DNA of 64,000 bases, from contig NZ_AP025472.1 of NCBI RefSeq assembly GCF_024347395.1, positions 806,001-870,000 of the forward strand. The letters are read 5' to 3'. Positions 15,175-23,908 of this stretch are shown piece by piece. The notes beneath the pieces are model-generated. The model was not told where the DNA came from and made no database searches. It saw only the letters and a list, made by a program, of their open reading frames with translations. Both the position numbers and the translations under genes were made by a program. Within the stretch, counting starts at the first letter, position 1, and every line of letters begins with the position of its first letter. The DNA is from Vibrio cortegadensis (lineage in GTDB: Bacteria > Pseudomonadota > Gammaproteobacteria > Enterobacterales > Vibrionaceae).

Positions 15175-16563
15175 CTAAACTAATTGAGCTTGTTGCTCTT
15201 CAATAATTTCAGCACTTGACGCTGATACTTCCGCGCCATGCATCCAACGAACTAACGTATTTGCACACATCAATAATACGACACCACAAATAGTTGCAGT
15301 AACCGCAATGCCGCCAAAGATAGCCATAGGGCCAAATTCGCCTACGTGTGAACCGATTAGACCCGCAACATAGTTTGCGATTGCATTGAAGCCAAACCAT
15401 GCACCCATCATCAGTGATGCTAGACGTAGCGGAGCAAGTTTAGTCACAAGCGACAGTCCAATTGGTGATAAGCATAATTCACCTAACGTATGGAAGAAGA
15501 ACGCACCCACAAGCCAAAGCATTGATGTCTTAACGGTTGTGTCACCGCCTTGTTCCATTACTGCACCAACCATGCATAAGAAACCTAAAGCAAGGAAGAA
15601 CAGAGCTAAGGCAAATTTAACTGGTGAGTTTGGTTCACGCTTACCAAGTTTTACCCAAAAAGCGGCAAGAACAGGCGCTAGACCGATAATGAAGAATGGG
15701 TTAAGAGATTGGAACCAAGCGGTAGGGACTTCAAAACCACCAATCATACGATCAGTATATTGCTGAGTGTAGATATTCATCAGGCCACCGGCTTGTTCGA
15801 AGCCTGCCCAGAATACAATAACAAATAGACCCATAACCAAAACAACTTTCAAGCGGTCGATCTCTTGTGGCGTTAATGGCGCTTTGTTTTGAGAGTTCTT
15901 CATATCTCGGTCACGTACTGCTGCTGGAACGGTACCAATATCGCCTAGCCATGATTTAGCCAGTGTCATTTGCATGATTAAACTAATGACCATACCAATA
16001 CCAGCAACAAGGAAACCCGCTTTCCAACCATATGAGCCCGTTACAGAACCAGAAACAATACCCGCAAGTAATGCACCGATATTGATACCCATATAGAAAA
16101 TGGTGAATGCACCATCACGGCGGTGATCACCTTCGTTGTATAGGTCACCCACCATCGTTGAAATGTTAGGTTTGAACATACCGTTACCAGCAATCAGGAG
16201 TGCGAGACCTAAATAGAATGCTTGTTCAATACCTAAACCGATAGCGTGAGTTGGTAAAGCTAGAGTGAACTGACCAATGGCCATCAATAAACCACCTAGC
16301 AGTACAGATTTACGCTGACCTAAGTAGTTATCTGCAATGTAGCCACCGATGAGTGGTGTGATGTAAACCAGACCGGTATAGATGCCATATAAATCTAAAG
16401 CGTCTTTAGTTGACCACCCCATACCACCATTAATCGTGGTATCAGTAAGAAAAAGAACTAAGATGGCACGCATTGCGTAGTAAGAGAATCGTTCCCATAG
16501 TTCTGTACCAAAAAGAAGGAACAAACCTCTAGGGTGACCGAAAATGTTGTGTTGGTTTGGCAT
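15175..16563 (-). CDS. POT/PTR2-family proton-coupled oligopeptide transporter
   Basis: This 462-residue major-facilitator protein has the POT signature ExxERFxYY (TELWERFSYYAMRAILVLFL) in the first helix, the conserved YLGQRKSVLLGG loop and the FKPNISTMVGDLY motif. It is expected to import di- and tripeptides with protons across the inner membrane. E. coli has four such paralogues (DtpA-D), and I cannot assign one. It is a single-gene unit with a terminator behind it. Confidence 0.92.
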   Translation of the reverse strand: MPNQHNIFGHPRGLFLLFGTELWERFSYYAMRAILVLFLTDTTINGGMGWSTKDALDLYGIYTGLVYITPLIGGYIADNYLGQRKSVLLGGLLMAIGQFTLALPTHAIGLGIEQAFYLGLALLIAGNGMFKPNISTMVGDLYNEGDHRRDGAFTIFYMGINIGALLAGIVSGSVTGSYGWKAGFLVAGIGMVISLIMQMTLAKSWLGDIGTVPAAVRDRDMKNSQNKAPLTPQEIDRLKVVLVMGLFVIVFWAGFEQAGGLMNIYTQQYTDRMIGGFEVPTAWFQSLNPFFIIGLAPVLAAFWVKLGKREPNSPVKFALALFFLALGFLCMVGAVMEQGGDTTVKTSMLWLVGAFFFHTLGELCLSPIGLSLVTKLAPLRLASLMMGAWFGFNAIANYVAGLIGSHVGEFGPMAIFGGIAVTATICGVVLLMCANTLVRWMHGAEVSASSAEIIEEQQAQLV

Positions 16564-16885
16564 AAGTTTTACTTATTTTAGTTATTAAAGAATTTAATGT
16601 GTGGTTAGGTATACATATTGGAATTAATAACTGCAATAGTTGAAATGTATAGGCGATATGAATAGTTAGGGCTAACTGTTTGAAAATAATAAACTAAGTA
16701 GAGGAAGCGGTGGTTGATTAATGAGGTGAAAACTTATTTCTCATTTTTGTCTTGAGGAAAATAACAGCAAAGGCGCTCGAAAAAATAGCAATTTATGACG
16801 ATAATTTGGTTGTCCTAACTCCGAGCATATTGGTATGACGTAAACTTATGCTAGGATGTGGAAAAAAAATATGGCTAGAAAAATT
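16564..16885. other. Intergenic region between the divergent POT transporter and rfaH
   Basis: These 322 AT-rich bases contain no convincing frame or hairpin. They presumably hold the two divergent promoters, but I could not assign boxes with confidence. Confidence 0.5.
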
Positions 16886-17386
16886 ATGAAACGTTGGTAT
16901 TTACTCTATTGTAAGCGCGGTGATCAAAGCCGAGCAAAGCAACATTTAGAGAATCAGGGGGTGGAGTGTTTTTACCCTGAAGTCACAGTAGAAAAAATGT
17001 TGAGAGGTAAGCGACAAACTGTAAAAGAACCTCTTTTTCCATCGTATGTCTTTATACGTTTTGACTTTGAAGTAGGACCAACATTTACCACTGTCAGGTC
17101 AACCCGCGGTGTGGTTGATTTTATTCGGTTCGGAGCCGTTCCAAAAGAGATTCAAGGCGACTTAATATTTGAATTGAAACAAATAGAAAAAAATACCAGT
17201 GATATTTCTGATGAAAGCCTTCCAGAGAAGGGCCAAGAAATAGCAGTGAAAAGCGGACAATTCTCTGGAATTAAAGCGATTTTCCAAGAATCAGACGGCG
17301 AAGCTCGTTCCATTATGCTGGTCAAAATGATCAGTAAAGTCATACCTGTGAGCATTGATAATAAAGATCTGGATTTTGATCTTTAA
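16886..17386 (+). CDS. rfaH: RfaH, transcription antitermination protein
   Basis: RfaH is a NusG paralogue that joins RNA polymerase at ops sites and lets long envelope operons (LPS, capsule) be read and translated. The NGN domain covers about residues 1-100 (WYLLYCKRGDQSRAKQHLE, EPLFPSYVFIRF, RSTRGVVDFIRFG). The C-terminal KOW domain is shorter and divergent. The start MKRWYLLYC (16886) matches the family. An in-frame ATG at 16856 would add ten residues with no homology. No ops-controlled operon is seen in this window. Confidence 0.92.
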   Translation: MKRWYLLYCKRGDQSRAKQHLENQGVECFYPEVTVEKMLRGKRQTVKEPLFPSYVFIRFDFEVGPTFTTVRSTRGVVDFIRFGAVPKEIQGDLIFELKQIEKNTSDISDESLPEKGQEIAVKSGQFSGIKAIFQESDGEARSIMLVKMISKVIPVSIDNKDLDFDL

Positions 17387-17445
17387 TGATTGAACGCTAC
17401 CGCTAGTGGTTAGAATTTTATGCAATATCACAGTGGTTCTCCCAT

Positions 17446-17476
17446 TAAAAAAGGCACTAAAAAGTGCCTTTTTTCG
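17446..17476. terminator. Bidirectional terminator between rfaH and asnB
   Basis: AAAAAAGGCACT pairs with AGTGCCTTTTTT around a short A-rich loop (17447-17474), with both arms ending in A/T runs. Confidence 0.92.
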
Positions 17477-17513
17477 ATCCAGTGATTGATGAATTAATTC
17501 ACCTCAAGCTGTA

Positions 17514-19184
17514 CTACGCTTCATAAGCATCGTTGTGAACGGCTTGTACAGCTCGACCTGATGGGTCAACACAGTTTTTGAATGACTCATCCCATTCAAT
17601 TGCTTTTGCAGAAGAACAAGCAACTGAAGGGCCTCCAGGTACACATTCCGCAGCAGATTCTAGTGGGAATAGCTCTTCAAAAATTTCACGATAAGCATAA
17701 CCCTCTTTTGTTGTTGGAGTGTTGTATGGGAAGCGGAATGCAGCCGTTTCCATCTGCTTATCTGTTACTTTAGCATCGGCGGTTGCTTTCAACGTATCAA
17801 TCCACTCATAGCCCACACCATCAGAGAACTGCTCTTTTTGGCGCCATGCGATGTTGTGTGGCAAGTAATCTTCAAAACACTTACGTAAAATGTGCTTCTC
17901 CATTTTTCCGTTGCCACACATCTTATCTTCGGGGTTTAAACGCATTGCAACATCAATAAACTCTTTGTCTAAGAAAGGTACGCGTCCTTCAACGCCCCAA
18001 GCGGCTAGTGATTTATTTGCACGAGCACAGTCAAACATATTAAGCGCTAACAGTTTACGTACGGTTTCCTCATGAAATTCTTGAGCGTTTGGCGCTTTAT
18101 GGAAGTATAGGTAACCGCCAAAGATTTCATCAGCACCTTCACCAGACAGAACCATTTTGATGCCCATTGCTTTAATCTTACGAGCAAGAAGATACATAGG
18201 CGTTGATGCACGTATCGTTGTCACATCGTAGGTTTCAATGTGATAGATCACATCGCGAATGGCATCTAACCCTTCTTGGATTGTGTATGTCATTTCGTGG
18301 TGGACAGTACCAATTTGGTCTGCCACTTCTCGTGCTGCTTTAAGATCTGGAGCGCCTTCTAAGCCGACAGCAAAAGAGTGTAGCTGAGGCCACCATGCTT
18401 CTGACTGTTCGTCATCTTCAATACGTAAAGCAGCATAGCGTTTTGCTACCGCAGAGGTAATTGATGAGTCTAATCCGCCAGAAAGAAGAACACCATAAGG
18501 AACGTCAGTCATTAGTTGGCGTTTAACGGCATCTTCAAGAGCTTGAGTTAACTCTTCCATACTGGTTGAGTTGCCTTGTACCGCAGCATATTCATTCCAG
18601 TCACGAGTGTAGTAACGTTGAGGTTCAGCATCGTTAGAGCCGTAGAAGCAACCCGGAGGGAATTCACTTACTGTTTTACATACGGGTACGAGAGCTTTCA
18701 TTTCTGAAGCAACGTAGTAGTTGCCGTGCTCATCATAACCCTGATAAAGCGGGATAATACCGATATGGTCACGACCGATAAGATACTGATCTTTCTCTTC
18801 ATCGTATAAAACAAAAGCGAAAATACCGTTTAGCTCTTCAAGAAGATCGGCACCCATATCTTCGTATAGCGCTAAGATCACTTCACAGTCAGAGTCGGTC
18901 TGAAATTCATATTTTCCTTCATAGCGAGCTCGAATTTCTTGATGGTTGTATATTTCGCCATTGACCGCCAGGATGTGTTTTTTATCCTGACTATAAAGCG
19001 GTTGAGCGCCACTGTTTAAGCCAACAATAGCCAAACGTTCGTGAGCTAGAATTGCATTGTCTGATGCGTAGATACCAGACCAATCAGGTCCGCGATGACG
19101 AAGCTTTTTCGACATCTCTAAAGCAATAGGGCGAAGTGATGCAACATCACTTTTAATGTCTAGAATGCCAAATACTGAACACAT
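17514..19184 (-). CDS. asnB: Asparagine synthetase B (glutamine-hydrolysing)
   Basis: At 556 residues it matches class II asparagine synthetases. The N-terminal glutaminase has catalytic Cys2 (MCSVFGI) plus RHRGPDWSG and AVNGEIYNH. The C-terminal synthetase domain has the PP-loop SGGLDSSITSAVA and the LSGEGADEIFGGYLYF motif. It makes Asn from Asp, Gln and ATP. AAGGAAG precedes the ATG. It is a monocistronic unit, convergent with rfaH. Confidence 0.97.
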   Translation of the reverse strand: MCSVFGILDIKSDVASLRPIALEMSKKLRHRGPDWSGIYASDNAILAHERLAIVGLNSGAQPLYSQDKKHILAVNGEIYNHQEIRARYEGKYEFQTDSDCEVILALYEDMGADLLEELNGIFAFVLYDEEKDQYLIGRDHIGIIPLYQGYDEHGNYYVASEMKALVPVCKTVSEFPPGCFYGSNDAEPQRYYTRDWNEYAAVQGNSTSMEELTQALEDAVKRQLMTDVPYGVLLSGGLDSSITSAVAKRYAALRIEDDEQSEAWWPQLHSFAVGLEGAPDLKAAREVADQIGTVHHEMTYTIQEGLDAIRDVIYHIETYDVTTIRASTPMYLLARKIKAMGIKMVLSGEGADEIFGGYLYFHKAPNAQEFHEETVRKLLALNMFDCARANKSLAAWGVEGRVPFLDKEFIDVAMRLNPEDKMCGNGKMEKHILRKCFEDYLPHNIAWRQKEQFSDGVGYEWIDTLKATADAKVTDKQMETAAFRFPYNTPTTKEGYAYREIFEELFPLESAAECVPGGPSVACSSAKAIEWDESFKNCVDPSGRAVQAVHNDAYEA

Positions 19185-19358
19185 ACAACTTCCTTTTAAT
19201 ATAATTCGGTGCGATTGACTTTAATTTGCCATTTTGATTAAAAAAAGCAACTGTATTGCTTTAATTAAATATCAAATAGCCTCAATGATTAGAAATAATT
19301 TAACCAAAAGCGTATTTTGGTTGATTTTATCTAGTTATGGTTTGTTTTTTGAGCGATA

Positions 19359-19386
19359 AGGCTCTAAAGGTAGAACTTTAGAGCCT
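19359..19386. terminator. Hairpin downstream of the antiporter gene
   Basis: AGGCTCTAAAG (19359-19369) is perfectly inverted at 19376-19386. There is no long T run, so it may be a weak terminator for the minus-strand antiporter gene. Confidence 0.5.
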
Positions 19387-19398
19387 ATTGGGTAAGGG

Positions 19399-20985
19399 TT
19401 AAGGCTTGTTAAAATTTGGTTTTAACTGCTTACATACATGACGAGCAAAACCTGAACCAGCTTCACTGTATATGTTAAATGCGGCATCAACACCATTCTC
19501 GACTAAACTGTCAAGTTGGTCAGTGTATTCCGCAATGGCGGCAATTTGACCTTGATAGTTGCGTAACTGTAGCTGCTCTAGGGCAATTTGGTTCCCTTGG
19601 TGATGAGGCATTGCAAGTAGTACGAGTTTGACATTTGCGGTGTCGAGTATGCGTTCCCAAAAATCGGGATCGGTTGCATCTCCTGAAATGACATTTCGTC
19701 CCTGAGTTCGATGTTGGTGTGCTGCATCTTCTCGTACTTCGACCCCAAGACTTATTTTTCCATATCGAGTACGTAACTCATCGTAAGCACCAGTACCAAT
19801 TCGACCCATTCCCAAAATCAAGATTTGAGCATGGCCAGGGTTGATCAATTGATCTCGGTTGTTGAGTTTCTCTGCCGCATGTTCTTTTAGCCACTTACCT
19901 GAACGCTGATACAGTCGATGGCCCTTACGGTTGAGTGGTGCTGCTAGTATGAAAGAGATAGAGACGGCAATCGCGATAGCAACCAGTATTTCTCCAGACA
20001 TCCAGCCCATTTTAAATGCTAATCCACTGACGATAAGGCCAAATTCACTGTAGTTGAATAGAGACAAAGACGCGAGAAGTGACGTACGAACTCGAAATTT
20101 AAAATGGTTGAGCACCCAAAAATATAAGACCCCTTTAATTGGCAGTAGAAGTATAAAGAGTAGAGCCATCATCCCACCTTCAATGGTGGGTTTTACTGAG
20201 AGGCCAATATTTAAGAAAAAGCAGACAAGAAATAATTCTTTGAGATTAAATAGTGACTTAGACAGCTCTGATGCTTTTTTATGCCCAGCTAACAGCATGC
20301 CTAAAATCAGAGCACCAAGATCGGGCTTCATACCTACAACTTGAAATAACCCCGCACCAACCACTAATGCAAAAAAGACACCGCATAAAACGAGCATTTC
20401 ACCGTGTCCGACCCAGTCAATAATTTTAAAGAAAATAGGGCGAAGAAAAGGTAAGAGGAAAAGCGCGATAGCGTACCATTCAGGTAGCTTTCCTGTTGAT
20501 GCGGTTAGAAAGACCACCGCGAAGATATCTTGCATAACCAAAATACCAATGGCAATCGTGCCGTAGGTGGCATTCATTTCCCCTTTTTCTTGCAGAGACT
20601 TAACTGCAAAAACAGTACTAGAAAAAGAGAGTGCGAAACCAAGCAGTACGATTTGCTCAAGCGACATAGCGGCTAAAGATGAAATGCCAAGTATTTTGAA
20701 ACCGAATAATAACGCACTGAAAATGGCAGTAGATAGAAGGTTATGTACACTGGCTCCTGCCCATATTTCTTTGGATAAGAGTGTTTTTACGTCAAGTTTA
20801 AGGCCAATGGTGAAAAGCAGTAATGTCACACCTAAATCAGCAAGAGTGATTATGGTATCACTGGTTTGAATTCCAAAAGCATGCAGACCAAACCCGGCAA
20901 GCAGAAAACCAACTAAAGGGGGGAGGTTGCATTTGAGAGCAAAAAATCCGGCGATAAATGCCGTTGTGATTAAAATTAGTTCCAT
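19399..20985 (-). CDS. CPA2-family cation/proton antiporter with RCK (TrkA-N) domain
   Basis: The 528-residue protein has about twelve membrane helices (residues 1-370) of the Kef/CPA2 type (LPPLVGFLLAGFGLHAFGI, ALSFSSTVFAVKSLQEKGE, KPDLGALILGMLLAGHKKA). A cytosolic Rossmann domain starts at about residue 395 (ILILGMGRIGTGAYDEL, then SGDATDPDFWERI), typical of nucleotide-gated K+ or Na+/H+ systems. It lacks KefB/C's full C-terminal length. No KefF/G partner gene is adjacent. The ion specificity cannot be read from the sequence. Confidence 0.88.
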   Translation of the reverse strand: MELILITTAFIAGFFALKCNLPPLVGFLLAGFGLHAFGIQTSDTIITLADLGVTLLLFTIGLKLDVKTLLSKEIWAGASVHNLLSTAIFSALLFGFKILGISSLAAMSLEQIVLLGFALSFSSTVFAVKSLQEKGEMNATYGTIAIGILVMQDIFAVVFLTASTGKLPEWYAIALFLLPFLRPIFFKIIDWVGHGEMLVLCGVFFALVVGAGLFQVVGMKPDLGALILGMLLAGHKKASELSKSLFNLKELFLVCFFLNIGLSVKPTIEGGMMALLFILLLPIKGVLYFWVLNHFKFRVRTSLLASLSLFNYSEFGLIVSGLAFKMGWMSGEILVAIAIAVSISFILAAPLNRKGHRLYQRSGKWLKEHAAEKLNNRDQLINPGHAQILILGMGRIGTGAYDELRTRYGKISLGVEVREDAAHQHRTQGRNVISGDATDPDFWERILDTANVKLVLLAMPHHQGNQIALEQLQLRNYQGQIAAIAEYTDQLDSLVENGVDAAFNIYSEAGSGFARHVCKQLKPNFNKP

Positions 20986-21009
20986 AGTTTTATAATTTTT
21001 ATTCCTAGC

Positions 21010-21046
21010 TAAAAAACGGGCCGTGTTTATTCAAACACGGCCCGAG
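21010..21046 (-). terminator. Terminator of the nagAC operon
   Basis: CGGGCCGTGTTT (21017-21028) pairs with its inverse at 21033-21044, giving a very GC-rich 12-bp stem followed on the minus strand by TTTTTT. Confidence 0.95.
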
Positions 21047-21067
21047 GCATTACTAAAGGATATTCAC

Positions 21068-22282
21068 TTAATCTTCGAGTAATTTTTGTAACAGAACCCC
21101 ATTTAGCATTGCTCGTTTGATCATAGCAAATGCTCCTTTAGTGGGTTGTTTATCGATTTCAGAAGCGACGATAGGTAATCCACTGTGGAATGTTGTTAGA
21201 GATTGGTTCTCTACATTTCGTCGTATCGCAGGGAATAAGATGTCTTGAGCTTTAGTAATATCACCCGCAATAATCACTTTTTGTGGATTGAACAAGTTGA
21301 TTGTCATTGCAATTGCTTTGCCAAGTTGATTTCCAACTCGAACCAAGCTCTGTTTTGCAAGTTCATCACCCGCAATAGCATGGCTGCATACATCATCAAT
21401 AGTGATAACAGAAAGAGAAGCTAATGATGATTCATACCCTTGAGCAATTAATTTTTTGACTCGATCAATAATGGCAGGGTTAGCCGCTACGGTTTCTAAG
21501 CAGCCAAAGTTACCGCACTGACACTGCTCACCAAGGGGATCGATCTGTATATGACCAATTTCACCAACGTTACGATTAAAACCTAAAAAGACTTGGCCGT
21601 TAACGATGATACCAGCACCGGTTCCGCGGTGGACACTGACAAGAATGGAGTCTTGGCTATCTTGGCTTGCGCCGAAGTAGTGTTCTGCTAATGCCATACC
21701 ACGAACGTCATTACCAACAAAACACTCAACTTTAAACGCTTCGGTGAGCATTTTTCCAAGTGCTAAATTATCGATATCCGTATTTGGCATGTATTCCACA
21801 ACGCCTGTTGTCGGGTTTACAAGGCCAGGAAGTGTTACGCCAATGGCAATAAGTTGATCGATGCTTGATTGATGTTGTTTGATGAAAGCATCAAGGTGAA
21901 CCAAAAGACCTTTCATTAATTCAGACTGATCTCGATATACTAACTCTTGTTGATCGAAAGCAAGTTCGACACCACCAAGGTTATACAAACTGAATTGAAT
22001 GTAGTCACGACCCAAACGCACTGCAATTGAATGAAAAGGTTCTACTTCTGTTGTCAGCGATATCGCTCTTCGGCCACCAGTAGAAGCTTGCTGCGCGACT
22101 TCTTTAATTAAGCCACGCTCAAGAAGTTGGCGGGTAATTTTTGTAACACTAGCAGGTGCAAGTTGACTTACATCTGCGACTTGGATTCGAGAGATTGGCC
22201 CTTGTTGGTCAATCAAACGATATACCGCTGCACTGTTTAGTTGTTTAACTAAATCTACGTTACCTATTTGTCCGCCATTCAT
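21068..22282 (-). CDS. nagC: NagC, N-acetylglucosamine repressor (ROK family)
   Basis: The 404-residue ROK regulator has an N-terminal winged helix (about 15-75, RIQVADVSQLAPASVTKITR) and a sugar-kinase-like domain. That domain carries the ROK zinc motif CQCGNFGCLE and the glycine-rich HRGTGAGIIVNG loop. GlcNAc-6-phosphate relieves repression of the nag and chitin genes. The start lies 2 bases after the nagA stop, so the two are cotranscribed. A probable operator for it lies before nagE. Confidence 0.95.
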   Translation of the reverse strand: MNGGQIGNVDLVKQLNSAAVYRLIDQQGPISRIQVADVSQLAPASVTKITRQLLERGLIKEVAQQASTGGRRAISLTTEVEPFHSIAVRLGRDYIQFSLYNLGGVELAFDQQELVYRDQSELMKGLLVHLDAFIKQHQSSIDQLIAIGVTLPGLVNPTTGVVEYMPNTDIDNLALGKMLTEAFKVECFVGNDVRGMALAEHYFGASQDSQDSILVSVHRGTGAGIIVNGQVFLGFNRNVGEIGHIQIDPLGEQCQCGNFGCLETVAANPAIIDRVKKLIAQGYESSLASLSVITIDDVCSHAIAGDELAKQSLVRVGNQLGKAIAMTINLFNPQKVIIAGDITKAQDILFPAIRRNVENQSLTTFHSGLPIVASEIDKQPTKGAFAMIKRAMLNGVLLQKLLED

Positions 22283-22284
22283 GT

Positions 22285-23421
22285 TTAATTTTGCTCGTAT
22301 TGTCCGTTAACTACAGTCGCTTGAACTTTGAAGTCATTATCAAAAATAGCAAGGTTAGCAACCATACCTTTTTTGATTCGGCCTAGCCTATTGTCTACAC
22401 CAATTGCTTGGGCAGGGTAAAGCGTAGCCATTCTTAGAGCTTCGTCCAATGCGATACCAGCGTGCTCAACTGTATTTTGTACAGCTTCGATCATAGTCAA
22501 TGCTGAGCCGCCTAGTGTGCCGTTTTCATCAACACACTTACCATCACGGTAATATACTTTCTTACCGACAAAAATAAAGTAATCCATGTTAGCGCCTGCT
22601 GGAGCTGTGGCATCGGTCACTAATACAAGCTTTTCACCCTTAATTTTATGCGCGATACGAATATTGGCATAGTCAACGTGGAAGCCATCAGCGATAACGC
22701 CCGCGTACACATCTGGAGTATCATAGATTGCGCCAACAACGCCAGGTTCGCGTCCAACCATTGGAGTCATGGCATTAAATAAATGAGTGGCGAATGTGAT
22801 ACCTGCTTCAAAGCCTTTTCTTGCTTCAGTATAAGTTGCATTGGTATGGCCGATCGACACGACAATTCCTGCATTGTGCAAACGCTCAATATGTTCAGGA
22901 TCATTCAACTCAGGCGCAAGCGTAACTTTGGCAATCAAATCGTTGTTTGCACAGATCAGATCAATCATTTCACTATCAGATTGACGAATGTGTTCTACAC
23001 TATGGATGCCTTTTTTCATTACATTTAGATAAGGACCCTCTAGGTGCAACCCAAGAGATTGATTTTGATAGGTATTATGGTATTCGCGAGCGGCGTTAAT
23101 AACCGCTTTCATGTCTTCGTCTGACGAGGTAATTAGCGTGGGTAAAAAGCTGGTACAGCCTGATTTTAGATTTGCTTTATGCATAATCTGCATCGTGTCT
23201 GCACTAATTTCGTCATTCAACATGACACCACCACAGCCATTAAGCTGAAGATCAATGAAACCAGGGCTAAGGTTTGCGCCGTTGAGGTCTACATTTTTAA
23301 TGGTTGTAGGTAACTCTGATATCGGGCAGATTGCTTTAATCATTGCGTTTTCAATGATTAAAGCTTTATCGATTAAAATGTCACGACCCGTATATATTTT
23401 ACAATTACTTAGCGCATACAT
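22285..23421 (-). CDS. nagA: NagA, N-acetylglucosamine-6-phosphate deacetylase
   Basis: The 378-residue amidohydrolase converts GlcNAc-6-P to GlcN-6-P. Visible signatures are LQLNGCGGVMLND, HLEGPYL, SIGHTNATY, THLFNAMTPM and the catalytic Asp in LVTDATAPAG. AAGGAT precedes the ATG. It forms an operon with nagC. The deaminase nagB, which follows nagE or precedes nagA in enterics, is absent from this cluster. Confidence 0.96.
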   Translation of the reverse strand: MYALSNCKIYTGRDILIDKALIIENAMIKAICPISELPTTIKNVDLNGANLSPGFIDLQLNGCGGVMLNDEISADTMQIMHKANLKSGCTSFLPTLITSSDEDMKAVINAAREYHNTYQNQSLGLHLEGPYLNVMKKGIHSVEHIRQSDSEMIDLICANNDLIAKVTLAPELNDPEHIERLHNAGIVVSIGHTNATYTEARKGFEAGITFATHLFNAMTPMVGREPGVVGAIYDTPDVYAGVIADGFHVDYANIRIAHKIKGEKLVLVTDATAPAGANMDYFIFVGKKVYYRDGKCVDENGTLGGSALTMIEAVQNTVEHAGIALDEALRMATLYPAQAIGVDNRLGRIKKGMVANLAIFDNDFKVQATVVNGQYEQN

Positions 23422-23775
23422 GGTTAGCTAATCCTTATTTCTTGGGAGTGTGGTGAGTTATCTAGCAGCTAAAACTAAGTATACCTCTTTATCTGATACT
23501 TAGTTTGCGAACATCAATTAGATAACGGATTATCTTTCATAAAATGATATTTTGAAAGTGCATTGTTGCTAAGTTTATGAAAAATAATGATTTAATTTAT
23601 TTTTATCTGGACGTTGTCATAAAGATTGCATTCAATGATTTGAATATTACGTCATATTTTTCTTATGAATATGAATCTCTAATCCTTAAACAATATCGCT
23701 AATTGCTCATTTTTTTTAATTGTAAAATAAGTTTTATGATCTCGCTAGCAAAAACCTCGATTTTTGACCAGATCT

Positions 23776-23791
23776 GGTGATTATGATCACA
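23776..23791 (+). promoter_or_regulatory. CRP-like site upstream of nagE
   Basis: GGTGA-TTATGA-TCACA matches the CRP consensus TGTGA-N6-TCACA at nine of ten positions. It lies about 120 bases before the nagE start, consistent with catabolite activation of a PTS gene. Confidence 0.7.
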
Positions 23792-23803
23792 AATGAAGAG
23801 CTT

Positions 23804-23825
23804 TTAATTTGCGGAGCAAAATTAA
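23804..23825. promoter_or_regulatory. Probable NagC operator upstream of nagE
   Basis: A 22-base near-palindrome has arms TTAATTT (23804-23810) and AAATTAA (23819-23825) around a GC-containing centre (GCGGAGCA). This is the usual NagC site layout of A/T-rich arms about a central C/G pair. Confidence 0.65.
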
Positions 23826-23908
23826 TAGCCTAAACTGAAAAGGACTAAATTGAGGGGCTGAAAAAAGTTTCTCTGACAAATTCTAAATTCCTATAGGGGG
23901 AACTAACA

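Larger units (their letters stand above)
23422..23908. promoter_or_regulatory. Divergent nagA/nagE control region
   Basis: This 487-base AT-rich spacer has no frame. It holds the CRP-like and NagC-like sites listed separately near nagE, and a short palindrome AGATAACGGATTATCT (23520-23535) nearer nagA that could be another operator. The length and the divergent layout fit coordinate control of both units by NagC looping, as described in E. coli between nagE and nagB. Confidence 0.6.

Noticed and set aside
16856..16885. Upstream extension of rfaH beginning at the ATG at 16856
   Set aside because: The ten extra residues are lysine-rich and absent from RfaH homologues, and no RBS precedes that ATG.
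18000..18200. Short plus-strand frames opposite asnB
   Set aside because: They follow the codon structure of asnB in the other frame and have no start context.
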